A DNA stretch of 54,868 nt from Streptomyces longispororuber (GTDB taxonomy: Bacteria; Actinomycetota; Actinomycetes; Streptomycetales; Streptomycetaceae): the NCBI RefSeq assembly GCF_014656095.1, contig NZ_BNBT01000048.1, forward strand, positions 1 to 54,868. Reading direction: 5' to 3'. The first letter of the stretch is position 1; each line of letters starts with the position of its first letter. The translations under genes were made by a program, and so were the position numbers. This document shows, piece by piece, positions 28,146-35,977 of this stretch. The notes below the pieces were generated by a model. That model did no database searches and was not told where the DNA came from. It saw only the letters and a program-made list of their open reading frames with translations.

Positions 28146-30095
28146 CTAGTTCCTCGAACGCACGCGGTCCATGGGGAGCCGGAGGACGGTGTCCCGTGTC
28201 ACAGCGGTCCGGTCGCCCGGGTTGCGGCGCAGCTCGGCCACCTCGTCGTCCGACAGGGCCCGCGCGAGCACCCGCACCTCGTCGATGTCGCCGGTGAAGT
28301 GCGCCCGGCTGTCGACGCGTTGGCCGACGTGCACGCCGAACGGCGAGGTGCGGCTGACCGAGCCCGGCACGTCCGCCCGGGTGGCCTTCTCGCCGTCCAC
28401 GAACAGGCTGAGCTGCCCGCCGCCGCGGCGCAGCACCACGTGATGCCACTCGTCGTCGTCGTACGCGCCCCGGGCGCTCAGCGACGCCGAGCGGGGCGGC
28501 CCGCTGCCCTCACGGGTGGTGATCAGGCCGGTGAGGCGGTCCTCGGCGGGCTCGTCGCGCAGCCACACCTGCGGCTGGTTGCCGCCCACGCCCCCCATCC
28601 ACAGCAGGGGCTGCTCGCCGCGGGCGGCGGAGTGGCGGAACCACAGCGAGGCCGTGAAGTCGCGCGTCCCGAGCGGCAGCCGGGTCCGGTAGGGCAGGCG
28701 CACGGCGTCGTCGACGCCGTCGAACTCCAGCGCGCCGCCCGCGACGCCGTCAGTGGTGTCCGCGTCGCCGAGGACAGCGGCGTCCCGCGCGCCCGGCGCC
28801 CGGTCGGGTGTCGTCGGGTCGGGCCCGCGCCGCGGCTTCAGCCACTCCTCGGTGAAGCGCGCGAAGCGGATCTCGTCCCGGGCGTCGACCGGGCCGCCCT
28901 CGTACATCAGGCCCACGTGCGCGGCGTCGGCGCGGACCATGTCGGAGTAGCCGGACCAGTCGGTGGTCACGACGGTGCCGCGGTCGACGCTGTCCCAGGT
29001 GCGGCCGCCGTCGTACGACGACCGGATGAGCATGGTCCTGCGCCGGTCCGGGTCGGCCGGGCAGGCCAGCAGCAGCCGCTGGCCGATCCGCAGCGTCGAG
29101 CCCTGCACCTGCGGGCAGTACAGGTCGGGCTGCGGGCGGAAGGGCGCGACGAAGCTGTCGCCGCCGTCGCGGCTGATCGTGTGGGAGCGGTGGCCCAGGT
29201 CGGTGCCGTCCTGCTCGCGCCCGCTGACGTAGATGGCGCCGTCGTACCGCTCGGTGACGGTCATCTCCGACGGCTTCTGCCGGAACGTGCCGTCGGCGGC
29301 GTCGACGGGGTAGGTGTCGGTGGCGCCGATGCGCCAGGTGGTGCCGCCGTCGTCGCTGACGACGAGCGCGGCGTGGTTGGCGGTGACCCGGCTGCCGTTC
29401 CACGTCTCGGCGTTCACCGCGAAGACCAGGCGGCCCTTGTGCCGGCCGCGGGTGAGCTGGATGCCGTGCACGGGCCCGGTGGCGTACCAGGAGTTCCAGT
29501 GCGCGGGCAGGATCTGGTCGCTCAGGTCCCGCGGCTTGGACCAGGTCACGCCGTCGTCGTCGCTGTACTGGAGGTAGGGGGTGCGGGCGCACGGCGTGGC
29601 GCAGTTCTGGCCGTCCGTCCGGCCCTTGTTGTACGTCTCCGCGACGACGATCCGGCCCGTCCTGCGGTCGACGATCGGCGTCGGGTTGCCGTGCGTGTCC
29701 CCCGCGCCCTCGTTGATGACCTGCATCGGCCCCCAGGTGCGGCCGCCGTCGCCGGAGCGCTTGAGCACCAGGTCGATGTCGCCCGCGTCGCTGCAGTCGT
29801 TGACGCGGCCCTCGGCGAAGGCGAGCAGCGTCCCCTTCGTGGTCCGCACGACGGCCGGTATGCGGAAGCACGTGTACCCGGGGTCCTGGGAGGCCTTGAA
29901 GAGGGTCTGCTGCTCGAAGGAGGGCGCCGCCCCCGCGGCCGTGGCCCTGGTCGCGCCGCTGAGCGCGGACGGCAGCGTGAGCGCGGTGAGGGCGGCGGTG
30001 GTCAGCGCGGCGACGGCGCGCCGTGTCGCACGCGGGCGGGAGCGGGAGTGGCTGAGCCGGGGAGGTCTGGGGCGTACGCGGTGTCTCGGCGGCAT
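28146..30095 (-). CDS. Secreted exo-alpha-sialidase (GH33) with laminin-G-like domain
   Basis: A 649-aa exported enzyme that removes terminal sialic acids from glycoconjugates. ATG at 30095 has GAAGGG upstream and opens an Arg-rich signal peptide with cleavage near residue 54. The six-bladed propeller carries the FRIP motif (77-80; Arg78 binds the carboxylate), ETYNKG, and several Asp-boxes (SGDGGRTWG, SDDDGVTWS, SDDGGTTWR, SYDGGRTWD). YSDMV and the late Tyr/Glu region fit the nucleophile pair. Residues about 475-640 form a concanavalin/LamG domain (LEFDGVDDAVRLPY, DDEWHHVVLRR) for carbohydrate binding. The DUF4185 gene follows after 10 nt. Confidence 0.93.
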   Translation of the reverse strand: MPPRHRVRPRPPRLSHSRSRPRATRRAVAALTTAALTALTLPSALSGATRATAAGAAPSFEQQTLFKASQDPGYTCFRIPAVVRTTKGTLLAFAEGRVNDCSDAGDIDLVLKRSGDGGRTWGPMQVINEGAGDTHGNPTPIVDRRTGRIVVAETYNKGRTDGQNCATPCARTPYLQYSDDDGVTWSKPRDLSDQILPAHWNSWYATGPVHGIQLTRGRHKGRLVFAVNAETWNGSRVTANHAALVVSDDGGTTWRIGATDTYPVDAADGTFRQKPSEMTVTERYDGAIYVSGREQDGTDLGHRSHTISRDGGDSFVAPFRPQPDLYCPQVQGSTLRIGQRLLLACPADPDRRRTMLIRSSYDGGRTWDSVDRGTVVTTDWSGYSDMVRADAAHVGLMYEGGPVDARDEIRFARFTEEWLKPRRGPDPTTPDRAPGARDAAVLGDADTTDGVAGGALEFDGVDDAVRLPYRTRLPLGTRDFTASLWFRHSAARGEQPLLWMGGVGGNQPQVWLRDEPAEDRLTGLITTREGSGPPRSASLSARGAYDDDEWHHVVLRRGGGQLSLFVDGEKATRADVPGSVSRTSPFGVHVGQRVDSRAHFTGDIDEVRVLARALSDDEVAELRRNPGDRTAVTRDTVLRLPMDRVRSRN

Positions 30096-30323
30096 GCTGC
30101 GGGCCCTTCGTCGTGACCATATCGACCGGACATATGGACATCCCATGAGCAAGTGCGGGGCGACGACGCTACTTGGGCCACTCGGGCCGCACAACAACCG
30201 TGCGGCAAGCTGACGCCATACGGGCGAGCGGTTCCCGATCAACCCTCCCAACGGGTGCGAATGACGTGCGCGGGCGGCTGTTGAGTGCCTCTCAGGACGG
30301 CGTGCGCGCCGGTCGGCTCGGGG

Positions 30324-31247
30324 TCACGGCACGAGCACCACCTTGCCGCGGTTGGCACGGGACTCCACGGCCCGGTGCGCCGCGGCCGCGTCCTCCAGGG
30401 CGTACGCGGCGTGCACGGCGAGCCGCAGCGAGCCCTCCTGGAACAGCCGCCACAGCTCCTTGCGCCACGCCTCGTACTCCAGCGGCCGCTGACGGGCGAC
30501 CAGGCTCATGTGAAAGCCCGTCACGGTCTTGGCGCCGACCAGCAGGTCGTACGCCTGTACGGTGCCGCCGCCCGAGCTGTACGCGACCAGGCGGCCGCCC
30601 GGGGCGAGCGCGGCCAGGGCCGGGGTCAGCAGCTCGCCGCCCACCCCGTCCAGGCAGTAGTCGACCGGCTCGCCCCAGCTCTCCCGGTCGTAGGTGACCA
30701 CCTCGTCCGCGCCGAGCCCCCGGACGAGGTCCGCCTTGCCGGGGTCCGACACGGCGCCCACGACGCGCCCGGCGCCCTGGAGCCGGGCGAGTTGTACCGC
30801 CAGATGGCCCACCCCGCTCGCCGCGGCCGTGACGAGCGCGGCCTCGCCGGGCGCGGGCCGGGCCGCCTGGAGCGCGCCGTACGCGACCAGGCCGCTGCGC
30901 ACCAGCGCCACCGCCTCGGTCGCGCTCGCGCCGTCCGGCACGGGCGAGGCCATCGCGGTGCCCAGGAGCGCGTAGTCGGCGTAGCCGTGCCCGAAGACCA
31001 GGCCGGTGACGCGGTCGCCCACGGCGAAGCCGGTGACGCCCGGGCCGAGCGCGGCCACCTCGCCCGCGACCTCGCCGCCGAGCGGCACGGGCCCGGCGGA
31101 CTCGCGCACCTTGCGCACGACCGGCAGCGTCACACCGGCCGCCGCGACCCGTACGAGCAGCTCGCCGGGGCCCGGCTCGGGCACGGGCACCTCCTCGATC
31201 CGCAGGACGCCGGGATTGCCGCGGTGGTCGTACCGCACACGACGCAT
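30324..31247 (-). CDS. Zinc-type alcohol dehydrogenase-like quinone oxidoreductase
   Basis: A 307-aa NADPH-dependent oxidoreductase of the MDR superfamily. GroES-like N-terminus (VPVPEPGPGELLVRVAAAGV), GDRVTGL, then a Rossmann half with AAASGVGHLAVQLARLQGA (about 140-158). The zinc-binding cysteines are absent, so it is of the zeta-crystallin/QOR type. A MarR-family gene is divergent 91 bp away, which is a common redox or electrophile-sensing pair. ATG at 31247 is followed by RRVRYDHRGNPGVLRIEEV, a normal start. Confidence 0.92.
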   Translation of the reverse strand: MRRVRYDHRGNPGVLRIEEVPVPEPGPGELLVRVAAAGVTLPVVRKVRESAGPVPLGGEVAGEVAALGPGVTGFAVGDRVTGLVFGHGYADYALLGTAMASPVPDGASATEAVALVRSGLVAYGALQAARPAPGEAALVTAAASGVGHLAVQLARLQGAGRVVGAVSDPGKADLVRGLGADEVVTYDRESWGEPVDYCLDGVGGELLTPALAALAPGGRLVAYSSGGGTVQAYDLLVGAKTVTGFHMSLVARQRPLEYEAWRKELWRLFQEGSLRLAVHAAYALEDAAAAHRAVESRANRGKVVLVP

Positions 31248-31272
31248 GAATGCCTCCCCACACGGAAAACCA

Positions 31273-31285
31273 TTGGTGCTCCCAA
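31273..31285. promoter_or_regulatory. Candidate MarR operator
   Basis: TTGG-N5-CCAA symmetry (TTGGTGCTCCCAA) lies in the 91-bp divergent gap between the oxidoreductase and MarR genes, close to both starts. It is short, and I give it low weight. Confidence 0.3.
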
Positions 31286-31338
31286 CGGTATCTCCCTGTT
31301 CATGGGGAAGTCCAACGATTCTTCGCTACGCTCTCCCC

Positions 31339-31797
31339 ATGCCCGAGACCCCGCCCGCCCCGTCCGCCATCCGCACCCTGCCGAGCTGGCTCCTCGGCCG
31401 TGCCGCCGCCCGCGGCCGGGCCCTGGTCGCCGACGCCCTCGCGGAGCAGGGCATGAAGATGTGGCACCACGTGGTGCTGGCCGCCGTCGCCGACCTGGGC
31501 CCCGTCGCCCAGGCGGAGCTGGGCCGCAGCGTGTCGCTCGACCCGAAGGACATGGTCGGCGTCCTCAACGACCTCCAGGACGCGGGCCTCGTCGAGCGCA
31601 CCCCGGACCCCAGGGACCGCCGCAAGAACGCCGTCACCATCACCCCCCAGGGCCACCGCACCCTCCGCCACTGCGCCCGAGCGGCCCACCGCGCCAACAA
31701 GGAACTCCTGGCGCCCCTGGAGGAGGAAGAACGAGACCACTTCATGGACATGCTGACGCGCGTGGTGAGGGCAGAAGAGGACCCCGCCGCGGGCTGA
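31339..31797 (+). CDS. MarR family transcriptional regulator
   Basis: A 152-aa winged-helix dimer. The recognition region is PVAQAELGRSVSLDPKDMVG (about residues 55-75), followed by the wing RTPDPRDRRKNAVTITPQG, which is the MarR hallmark. ATG at 31339 gives a product of standard length. Divergence from the quinone-oxidoreductase gene suggests that it represses that gene and itself. Immediately downstream begins an array of dispersed intergenic repeats. Confidence 0.93.
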   Translation: MPETPPAPSAIRTLPSWLLGRAAARGRALVADALAEQGMKMWHHVVLAAVADLGPVAQAELGRSVSLDPKDMVGVLNDLQDAGLVERTPDPRDRRKNAVTITPQGHRTLRHCARAAHRANKELLAPLEEEERDHFMDMLTRVVRAEEDPAAG

Positions 31798-31799
31798 TC

Positions 31800-32071
31800 C
31801 AGCCCGTCCGGCGTTCGAGGACGGCCGCGACCGGCCGCTCCAGCCCGTCCGGCGTTCGAGGACGGCTGCGACCGGCCGCTCCAGCCCGTCCGGCGTTTGA
31901 GGACGAGCGCGCCAGCGCGAAGGTATGAACCGGCACAGGGGGCACGGCCGCGACCGGGCGCTTCAGCCCGTCCGGCGTTTGAGGACGAGCGCGCCAGCGC
32001 GAAGGTATGAACCGGCACAGGGGGGACGGCCGCGACCGGGCGCTCCAGCCCGTCCGGCGTTTGAGGACGAG
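31800..32071. repeat. Five copies of the dispersed Streptomyces CGTCCGGCGTTTGAGGAC repeat
   Basis: Copies start at 31800, 31841, 31882, 31964 and 32046, so spacings are 41, 41, 82 and 82 nt. The last three sit in an 82-nt larger unit that also repeats the flank GCGCCAGCGCGAAGGTATGA. The first two have GTTCGAGG, the last three GTTTGAGG. The array fills the gap between the convergent MarR and fdhD genes, which otherwise has no gene. Elements with this core are scattered through Streptomyces genomes (from memory); their function is unsettled. Confidence 0.9.
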
Positions 32072-32129
32072 CGCGGAGCGCGATGAAGGGGCGGGCGGGC
32101 GGGAGAAAGAGCCCCGGCCCGACCAGGGC

Positions 32130-33008
32130 CTACCCCCGATCCGCAGCAGCCCGCAGGGCAACCCGGTGCTGCCCCGCGTACACATTCATCGACGCCCCGC
32201 GAAGGAACCCCACCAGCGTCACCCCCGCCTCCGCGGCCAGGTCGACCGCGAGCGAGGACGGCGCCGACACCGCGGCGAGCACCGGAACGCCCGCCATCAC
32301 GGCCTTCTGGACCAGCTCGAAGGAGGCCCGCCCGGACACGAGGAGGACGGTACGGGACAGCGGCAGGCGCCCGTCCCGCAGGGCGCGCCCCACCAGCTTG
32401 TCGACGGCATTGTGGCGCCCCACGTCCTCGCGCACGTCCAGCAGCTCGCCCTGCTCCGAGAAGAGCGCGGCCGCGTGCAGCCCCCCGGTCCGGTCGAACA
32501 CGCGCTGGGCGGCGCGCAGCCGGTCGGGCAGCCCGGCGAGCAGCTCGGGCGTGAGGCGCAGCGGGCCGGCGCCGTCCGCGCCGTGGGCGCCGTGGGCCCC
32601 GTCGTCGATGGCCCAGCGGGCCGTCGTCCGCACCGCGTCCAGGCTCGCCTTGCCGCACAGCCCGCACGACGAGGTCGTGTACACGTTGCGCTCCAGCGTG
32701 ATGTCCGGCAGCACCACGCCCGGGGCGGTCGACACGTCGACCACGTTGTAGGTGTTGGAGCCGTCCCGCGTGGCGCCCGCGCAGTACACGACGTTCCGCA
32801 GCTCGTCCGCCGCGCCGAGCACCCCTTCGCTGACCAGGAAGCCCACCGCCAGCGCGAAGTCGTCGCCCGGCGTGCGCATGGTGATCGCGAGCGGCTTGCC
32901 GTTCAGGCGGATCTCCAGCGGCTCCTCGGCGACGAGCGTGTCCGGCCGCTCGGTGACCACGCCGTCGCGGATGCGGAGGACGCGGCGGCGCTCCGTGACT
33001 CGTCCCAT
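32130..33008 (-). CDS. fdhD: FdhD, formate dehydrogenase accessory sulfurtransferase
   Basis: A 292-aa cytosolic protein that passes sulfur from a cysteine desulfurase to the molybdenum cofactor of formate dehydrogenase. The sulfur-carrying loop SSCGLCGK has Cys115 and Cys118, and other family blocks are TPGDDFALAVGFLVSEG (48-62), FDRTGGLHAAALF, VREDVGRHNAVDKLVG and VLLVSGRASFELVQKA. ATG at 33008 (MGRVTERRRVLRIRDG) is preferred; the open frame extends 77 codons further upstream without conservation. No formate dehydrogenase gene is in the window. Confidence 0.96.
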   Translation of the reverse strand: MGRVTERRRVLRIRDGVVTERPDTLVAEEPLEIRLNGKPLAITMRTPGDDFALAVGFLVSEGVLGAADELRNVVYCAGATRDGSNTYNVVDVSTAPGVVLPDITLERNVYTTSSCGLCGKASLDAVRTTARWAIDDGAHGAHGADGAGPLRLTPELLAGLPDRLRAAQRVFDRTGGLHAAALFSEQGELLDVREDVGRHNAVDKLVGRALRDGRLPLSRTVLLVSGRASFELVQKAVMAGVPVLAAVSAPSSLAVDLAAEAGVTLVGFLRGASMNVYAGQHRVALRAAADRG

Positions 33009-33127
33009 GTCGATCAGTCCCGGTTCTGTGTTCCGTACGTGCCGGCGGCCCGAGCGGCCCTGGTCGCGCGGAGGGCGCGGGGCACCGGCCGGGGCCGTGC
33101 GCGAGGCGACCTCCGCCCGCTCATTGT

Positions 33128-33141
33128 CCTGCACGTGCAGG
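33128..33141. promoter_or_regulatory. 14-bp perfect palindrome CCTGCACGTGCAGG
   Basis: Uninterrupted dyad symmetry in the fdhD/KAS III divergent region, 120 nt from the fdhD start. It looks like an operator half-site pair for a homodimeric regulator; the regulator is unknown. Confidence 0.4.
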
Positions 33142-33190
33142 GTGCCCCGGCCCGCGGCCCGTACGCACTCGCACACGCGACCAGGCGCCT

Positions 33191-33205
33191 CGTCACCGGG
33201 TGACG
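33191..33205. promoter_or_regulatory. Palindrome CGTCACC-G-GGTGACG
   Basis: Seven-bp arms around a single G, 122 nt before the KAS III start. The arms resemble the GTCACC/GGTGAC arms seen upstream of the DUF6345-like gene at 1469-1500. Confidence 0.4.
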
Positions 33206-33326
33206 CGATGATGAGAAGCATCCAAACGACCGCTCCCAATACTGTCGCTTCACCTCACCTCGTACCCGTGAGTCGCTCAGCAGACTGGACGGTCCCGCAC
33301 ATCCGGCACCACGAGGGGACCCGCAC

Positions 33327-34274
33327 ATGCCCGGCTCACGCATCACCGCCGTCGGCCACTACCAGCCCGCCAAGGTACTGACCAACGACGAGCTGGCGGG
33401 CATGGTCGACACCAGTGACGAGTGGATCAGGTCCCGGGTCGGCATCCGCACCCGGCACATCGCGGGCCCCGAGGAGCCGGTCGACGAGCTCGCCGCGCAC
33501 GCCGCCGCCAAGGCCCTCGCGGCCGCCGGGCAGGCCCCCGCCGCCGTGGACCTGGTCGTCGTCGCCACGTCCACCGCGGTGGACCGCTCGCCGAACATGG
33601 CCGCCCGCGTCGCCGCCCGCCTCGGCGTGCCCTCGCCCGCCGCGCTGGACGTCAACGTCGTCTGCGCGGGCTTCACGCACGCCCTGGCCACCGCCGACCA
33701 CGCCGTGCGGGCCGGCGCCGCCACCCGGGCGCTGGTCGTCGGGGCCGACAAGATGTCCGCCGTCACCGACTGGACCGACCGCACCACGTGCGTCCTGGTC
33801 GGCGACGGGGCGGGCGCGGCCGTGGTGGAGGCGTGCGGCCCGGACGAGCAGCCCGGCGTCGGGCCGGTGCTGTGGGGCTCGGTGCCCGGGATGGGGCGGG
33901 CGGTGCGCATCGAGGGGGAGCCTGCGCGGTTCGCACAGGAGGGCCAGAGCGTCTACCGCTGGGCGACCACCCAGCTTCCGCCGCTGGCCCGCGCCGCCTG
34001 CGAGCGGGCCGGGCTCGCCCCCGCCGACCTGGCGGCGGTCGTGCTGCACCAGGCCAACCTGCGCATCGTCGAACCGCTCGCCGAGCGCATCGGCGCCGTG
34101 AACGCGGTCGTGGCCCGGGACGTGGTGGACTCGGGCAACACCTCGGCGGCGTCCGTGCCCATCGCTCTGTCCAAGCTGGTGGAGCGGGGCGAGATCGCCA
34201 CGGGCGCCCCGGTGCTGCTGTTCGGCTTCGGCGGGAACCTGTCGTACGCGGGACAGGTGGTGCGGTGCCCGTGA
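33327..34274 (+). CDS. Beta-ketoacyl-ACP synthase III (FabH-like)
   Basis: A 315-aa thiolase-fold condensing enzyme that joins an acyl-CoA starter to malonyl-ACP. The catalytic triad is intact: Cys113 (NVVCAGFTHAL), His241 (VLHQANLRI) and Asn271 (DSGNTSAASVPIAL). SDEWIRSRVGIRTRHI is the classic N-terminal block. The ATG at 33327 follows GAGGGGA. It is not beside fabD, acpP or fabF, so it is probably an accessory copy, perhaps tied to a specialised product, rather than the housekeeping FabH. No polyketide genes are present here. Confidence 0.93.
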   Translation: MPGSRITAVGHYQPAKVLTNDELAGMVDTSDEWIRSRVGIRTRHIAGPEEPVDELAAHAAAKALAAAGQAPAAVDLVVVATSTAVDRSPNMAARVAARLGVPSPAALDVNVVCAGFTHALATADHAVRAGAATRALVVGADKMSAVTDWTDRTTCVLVGDGAGAAVVEACGPDEQPGVGPVLWGSVPGMGRAVRIEGEPARFAQEGQSVYRWATTQLPPLARAACERAGLAPADLAAVVLHQANLRIVEPLAERIGAVNAVVARDVVDSGNTSAASVPIALSKLVERGEIATGAPVLLFGFGGNLSYAGQVVRCP

Positions 34275-34343
34275 CGGTGGCGGGCCCCGTGACGGCGGCG
34301 GGCCCCGTGACGGGCGGCGTCCCTCATGACGGTGGCGGGCCCT
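34271..34343 (+). repeat. 18-bp tandem repeat after the KAS III gene
   Basis: Four units of GTGACGGYGGCGGGCCCC (starts 34271, 34289, 34307 and about 34326; the third diverged). The first overlaps the KAS III stop codon. Confidence 0.7.
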
Positions 34344-34443
34344 CGGGTGGCCGAAAGGCGAGAGGCTTTGTCCTGCCCGAGGAGAAAGTCGGCGGCTATT
34401 CGGGCGCAAGTGCTTCCCAGGCCGGACACCCGCTGCTACGTTC

Positions 34444-34470
34444 CCCTCGAAAGCCCAACGCGTACGAGGG
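34444..34470. promoter_or_regulatory. Candidate ROK operator
   Basis: CCCTCG-N15-CGAGGG inverted repeat, 29 nt before the ROK gene start. Position suits autoregulation; support is limited to the symmetry. Confidence 0.3.
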
Positions 34471-34498
34471 TCAAGGCCGATGAGGCGGGGAGGGGCGC

Positions 34499-35689
34499 GT
34501 GAGACGTATGACGGCTCGACCCGCCAACGCGCACCAGGCGCGGCTGCTGCGCCTGTTGCGTGACGGCGGCCCCAGCTCCCGTGCGCAACTCGGCGACCAG
34601 GTCGACCTGTCGCGGTCCAAGCTGGCCGTGGAGGTGGACCGGCTCCTGGAGACCGGCCTCGTGGTCGCCGACGGCCTCGCCGCCTCCCGCGGCGGCCGCC
34701 GCTCCCACAACATCCGCCTCGCCCCGAACCTCCGCTTCCTCGGCGTGGACATCGGCGCCACCTCCGTGGACGTCGCCGTCACCAACGCCGAGCTGGAGGT
34801 CCTCGGCCACCTCAACCAGCCCATGGACGTCCGGGAGGGCCCGGTCGCGGTCTTCGAGCAAGTCCTCGCCATGGCCGCGAAGTTGCGCGACTCGGGGCTC
34901 GCCGAGGGCTTCGACGGGGCGGGCATCGGCGTGCCGGGGCCCGTCCGCTTCCCCGAGGGCGTCCCCGTCGCCCCGCCGATCATGCCGGGCTGGGACGGCT
35001 TCCCCGTACGGGAGGCGCTCAGCCAGGAGCTCGGCTGCCCGGTCATGGTCGACAACGACGTGAACCTGATGGCGACGGGGGAGCAGCACGCGGGCGTCGC
35101 CCGCTCCGTGGGCGACTTCCTGTGCGTGAAGATCGGCACCGGCATCGGCTGCGGCATCGTCGTCGGCGGCGAGGTGTACCGGGGCACGACCGGCAGCGCG
35201 GGCGACATCGGGCACATCCAGTCCGAGCCCGACGGACGCCCCTGTGCCTGCGGCAACCGGGGCTGCCTGGAGGCCTACTTCAGCGGCGCGGCGCTCGCCC
35301 GTGACGCGAAGGAGGCCGCCCAGCAGGGCCGTTCGCCCGAGCTCGCCGCCCGCCTGGAGGCGGCCGGGACGCTCACGGCCGCCGACGTCGCCGCGGCGGC
35401 CGCCGCCGGCGACCCCACCGCGCTCGACCTGATCCGCGTCGGCGGCACCCGCACGGGCCAGGTCATCGCGGGCCTCGTCAGCTTCTTCAACCCGGGCCTC
35501 GTGGTGATCGGCGGCGGCGTCACGGGCCTCGGACACACCCTGCTCGCCGCGATCCGCACCCAGGTCTACCGCCAGTCGCTGCCCCTCGCGACCGGCAACC
35601 TCCCCATCGTCCTCGGCGAGCTCGGCCCCGCCGCCGGAGTCATCGGCGGCGCCCGGCTCATCAGCGACCACCTGTTCTCCCCGGCCTGA
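34499..35689 (+). CDS. ROK family transcriptional regulator
   Basis: A 396-aa sugar-responsive repressor of the NagC/XylR type. N-terminal winged HTH at about residues 10-70 (ARLLRLLRDGGPSSRAQLGD, LSRSKLAVEVDRLLETG), then the ROK domain: FLGVDIGATSVDVAV (ATP-like loop), VMVDNDVNLMATGE, GTGIGCGIVVGG, and the zinc motif CACGNRGCLEAYFS (about 247-260). GTG at 34499 follows GGGGAGGGG; ATG at 34508 is an alternative. It faces the ABC sugar transporter operon on the same strand, across a tandem-repeat array, and is the likely local controller of sugar uptake. Confidence 0.93.
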   Translation: MRRMTARPANAHQARLLRLLRDGGPSSRAQLGDQVDLSRSKLAVEVDRLLETGLVVADGLAASRGGRRSHNIRLAPNLRFLGVDIGATSVDVAVTNAELEVLGHLNQPMDVREGPVAVFEQVLAMAAKLRDSGLAEGFDGAGIGVPGPVRFPEGVPVAPPIMPGWDGFPVREALSQELGCPVMVDNDVNLMATGEQHAGVARSVGDFLCVKIGTGIGCGIVVGGEVYRGTTGSAGDIGHIQSEPDGRPCACGNRGCLEAYFSGAALARDAKEAAQQGRSPELAARLEAAGTLTAADVAAAAAAGDPTALDLIRVGGTRTGQVIAGLVSFFNPGLVVIGGGVTGLGHTLLAAIRTQVYRQSLPLATGNLPIVLGELGPAAGVIGGARLISDHLFSPA

Positions 35690-35740
35690 CCGGCCCGCGA
35701 CGACCGGCCCCCCCGGCTCCTCCCGCACGCCCCACCCGGC

Positions 35741-35926
35741 ACGTACGACGACGCACAAGCACGTACGACGTACACAGCACGCACGGCACACACCCGACAC
35801 GTACGACGCGCGCAGCACGTACGACGCACCCGACACGTACGACGCATACAGCACGCCCGACCCACACCCGGCACGCACGACACACGCGGTACCTACGACG
35901 CACGCAGCACGTACGACGCACACGGC
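35741..35926 (+). repeat. Ten-unit 18/20-bp tandem repeat before the ABC transporter operon
   Basis: Units start at 35741, 35761, 35779, 35799, 35817, 35835, 35853, 35873, 35891 and 35909; each is 18 or 20 nt. The best-conserved core is ACGTACGACGCA, with seven units keeping TACGAC. The tail of each unit is CRGC or CGAC. The array ends 51 nt before the ATPase start. It is not CRISPR-like (no spacers). It could be a set of helically phased binding sites (about two turns apart) or neutral slippage DNA. Confidence 0.85.
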
Positions 35927-35977
35927 GCTCACCCTGCTCTGCCCTGAAACCGGCCGCACCCGCGCGAGGGAACCGTC

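Larger units (their letters stand above)
33009..33326. other. Divergent intergenic region fdhD/KAS III with two palindromes
   Basis: This 318-bp gap holds no convincing gene. It carries two perfect palindromes listed separately, at 33128-33141 and 33191-33205. Promoters for both flanking genes must lie here, but I see no clean -10/-35 pair. Confidence 0.6.

Noticed and set aside
31800..32071. Possible CRISPR array or insertion-sequence remnant
   Set aside because: The intervening DNA is itself repeated, there is no transposase or target duplication, and the element is a known type of dispersed Streptomyces intergenic repeat.
33327..34274. KAS III gene as the sign of a polyketide or undecylprodigiosin-type cluster
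   Set aside because: No acyl carrier protein, ketosynthase, reductase or modular synthase gene lies in the window.
35741..35926. Possible CRISPR array
   Set aside because: Units abut each other with no unique spacers, unit length is only 18-20 nt, and no cas genes are present.
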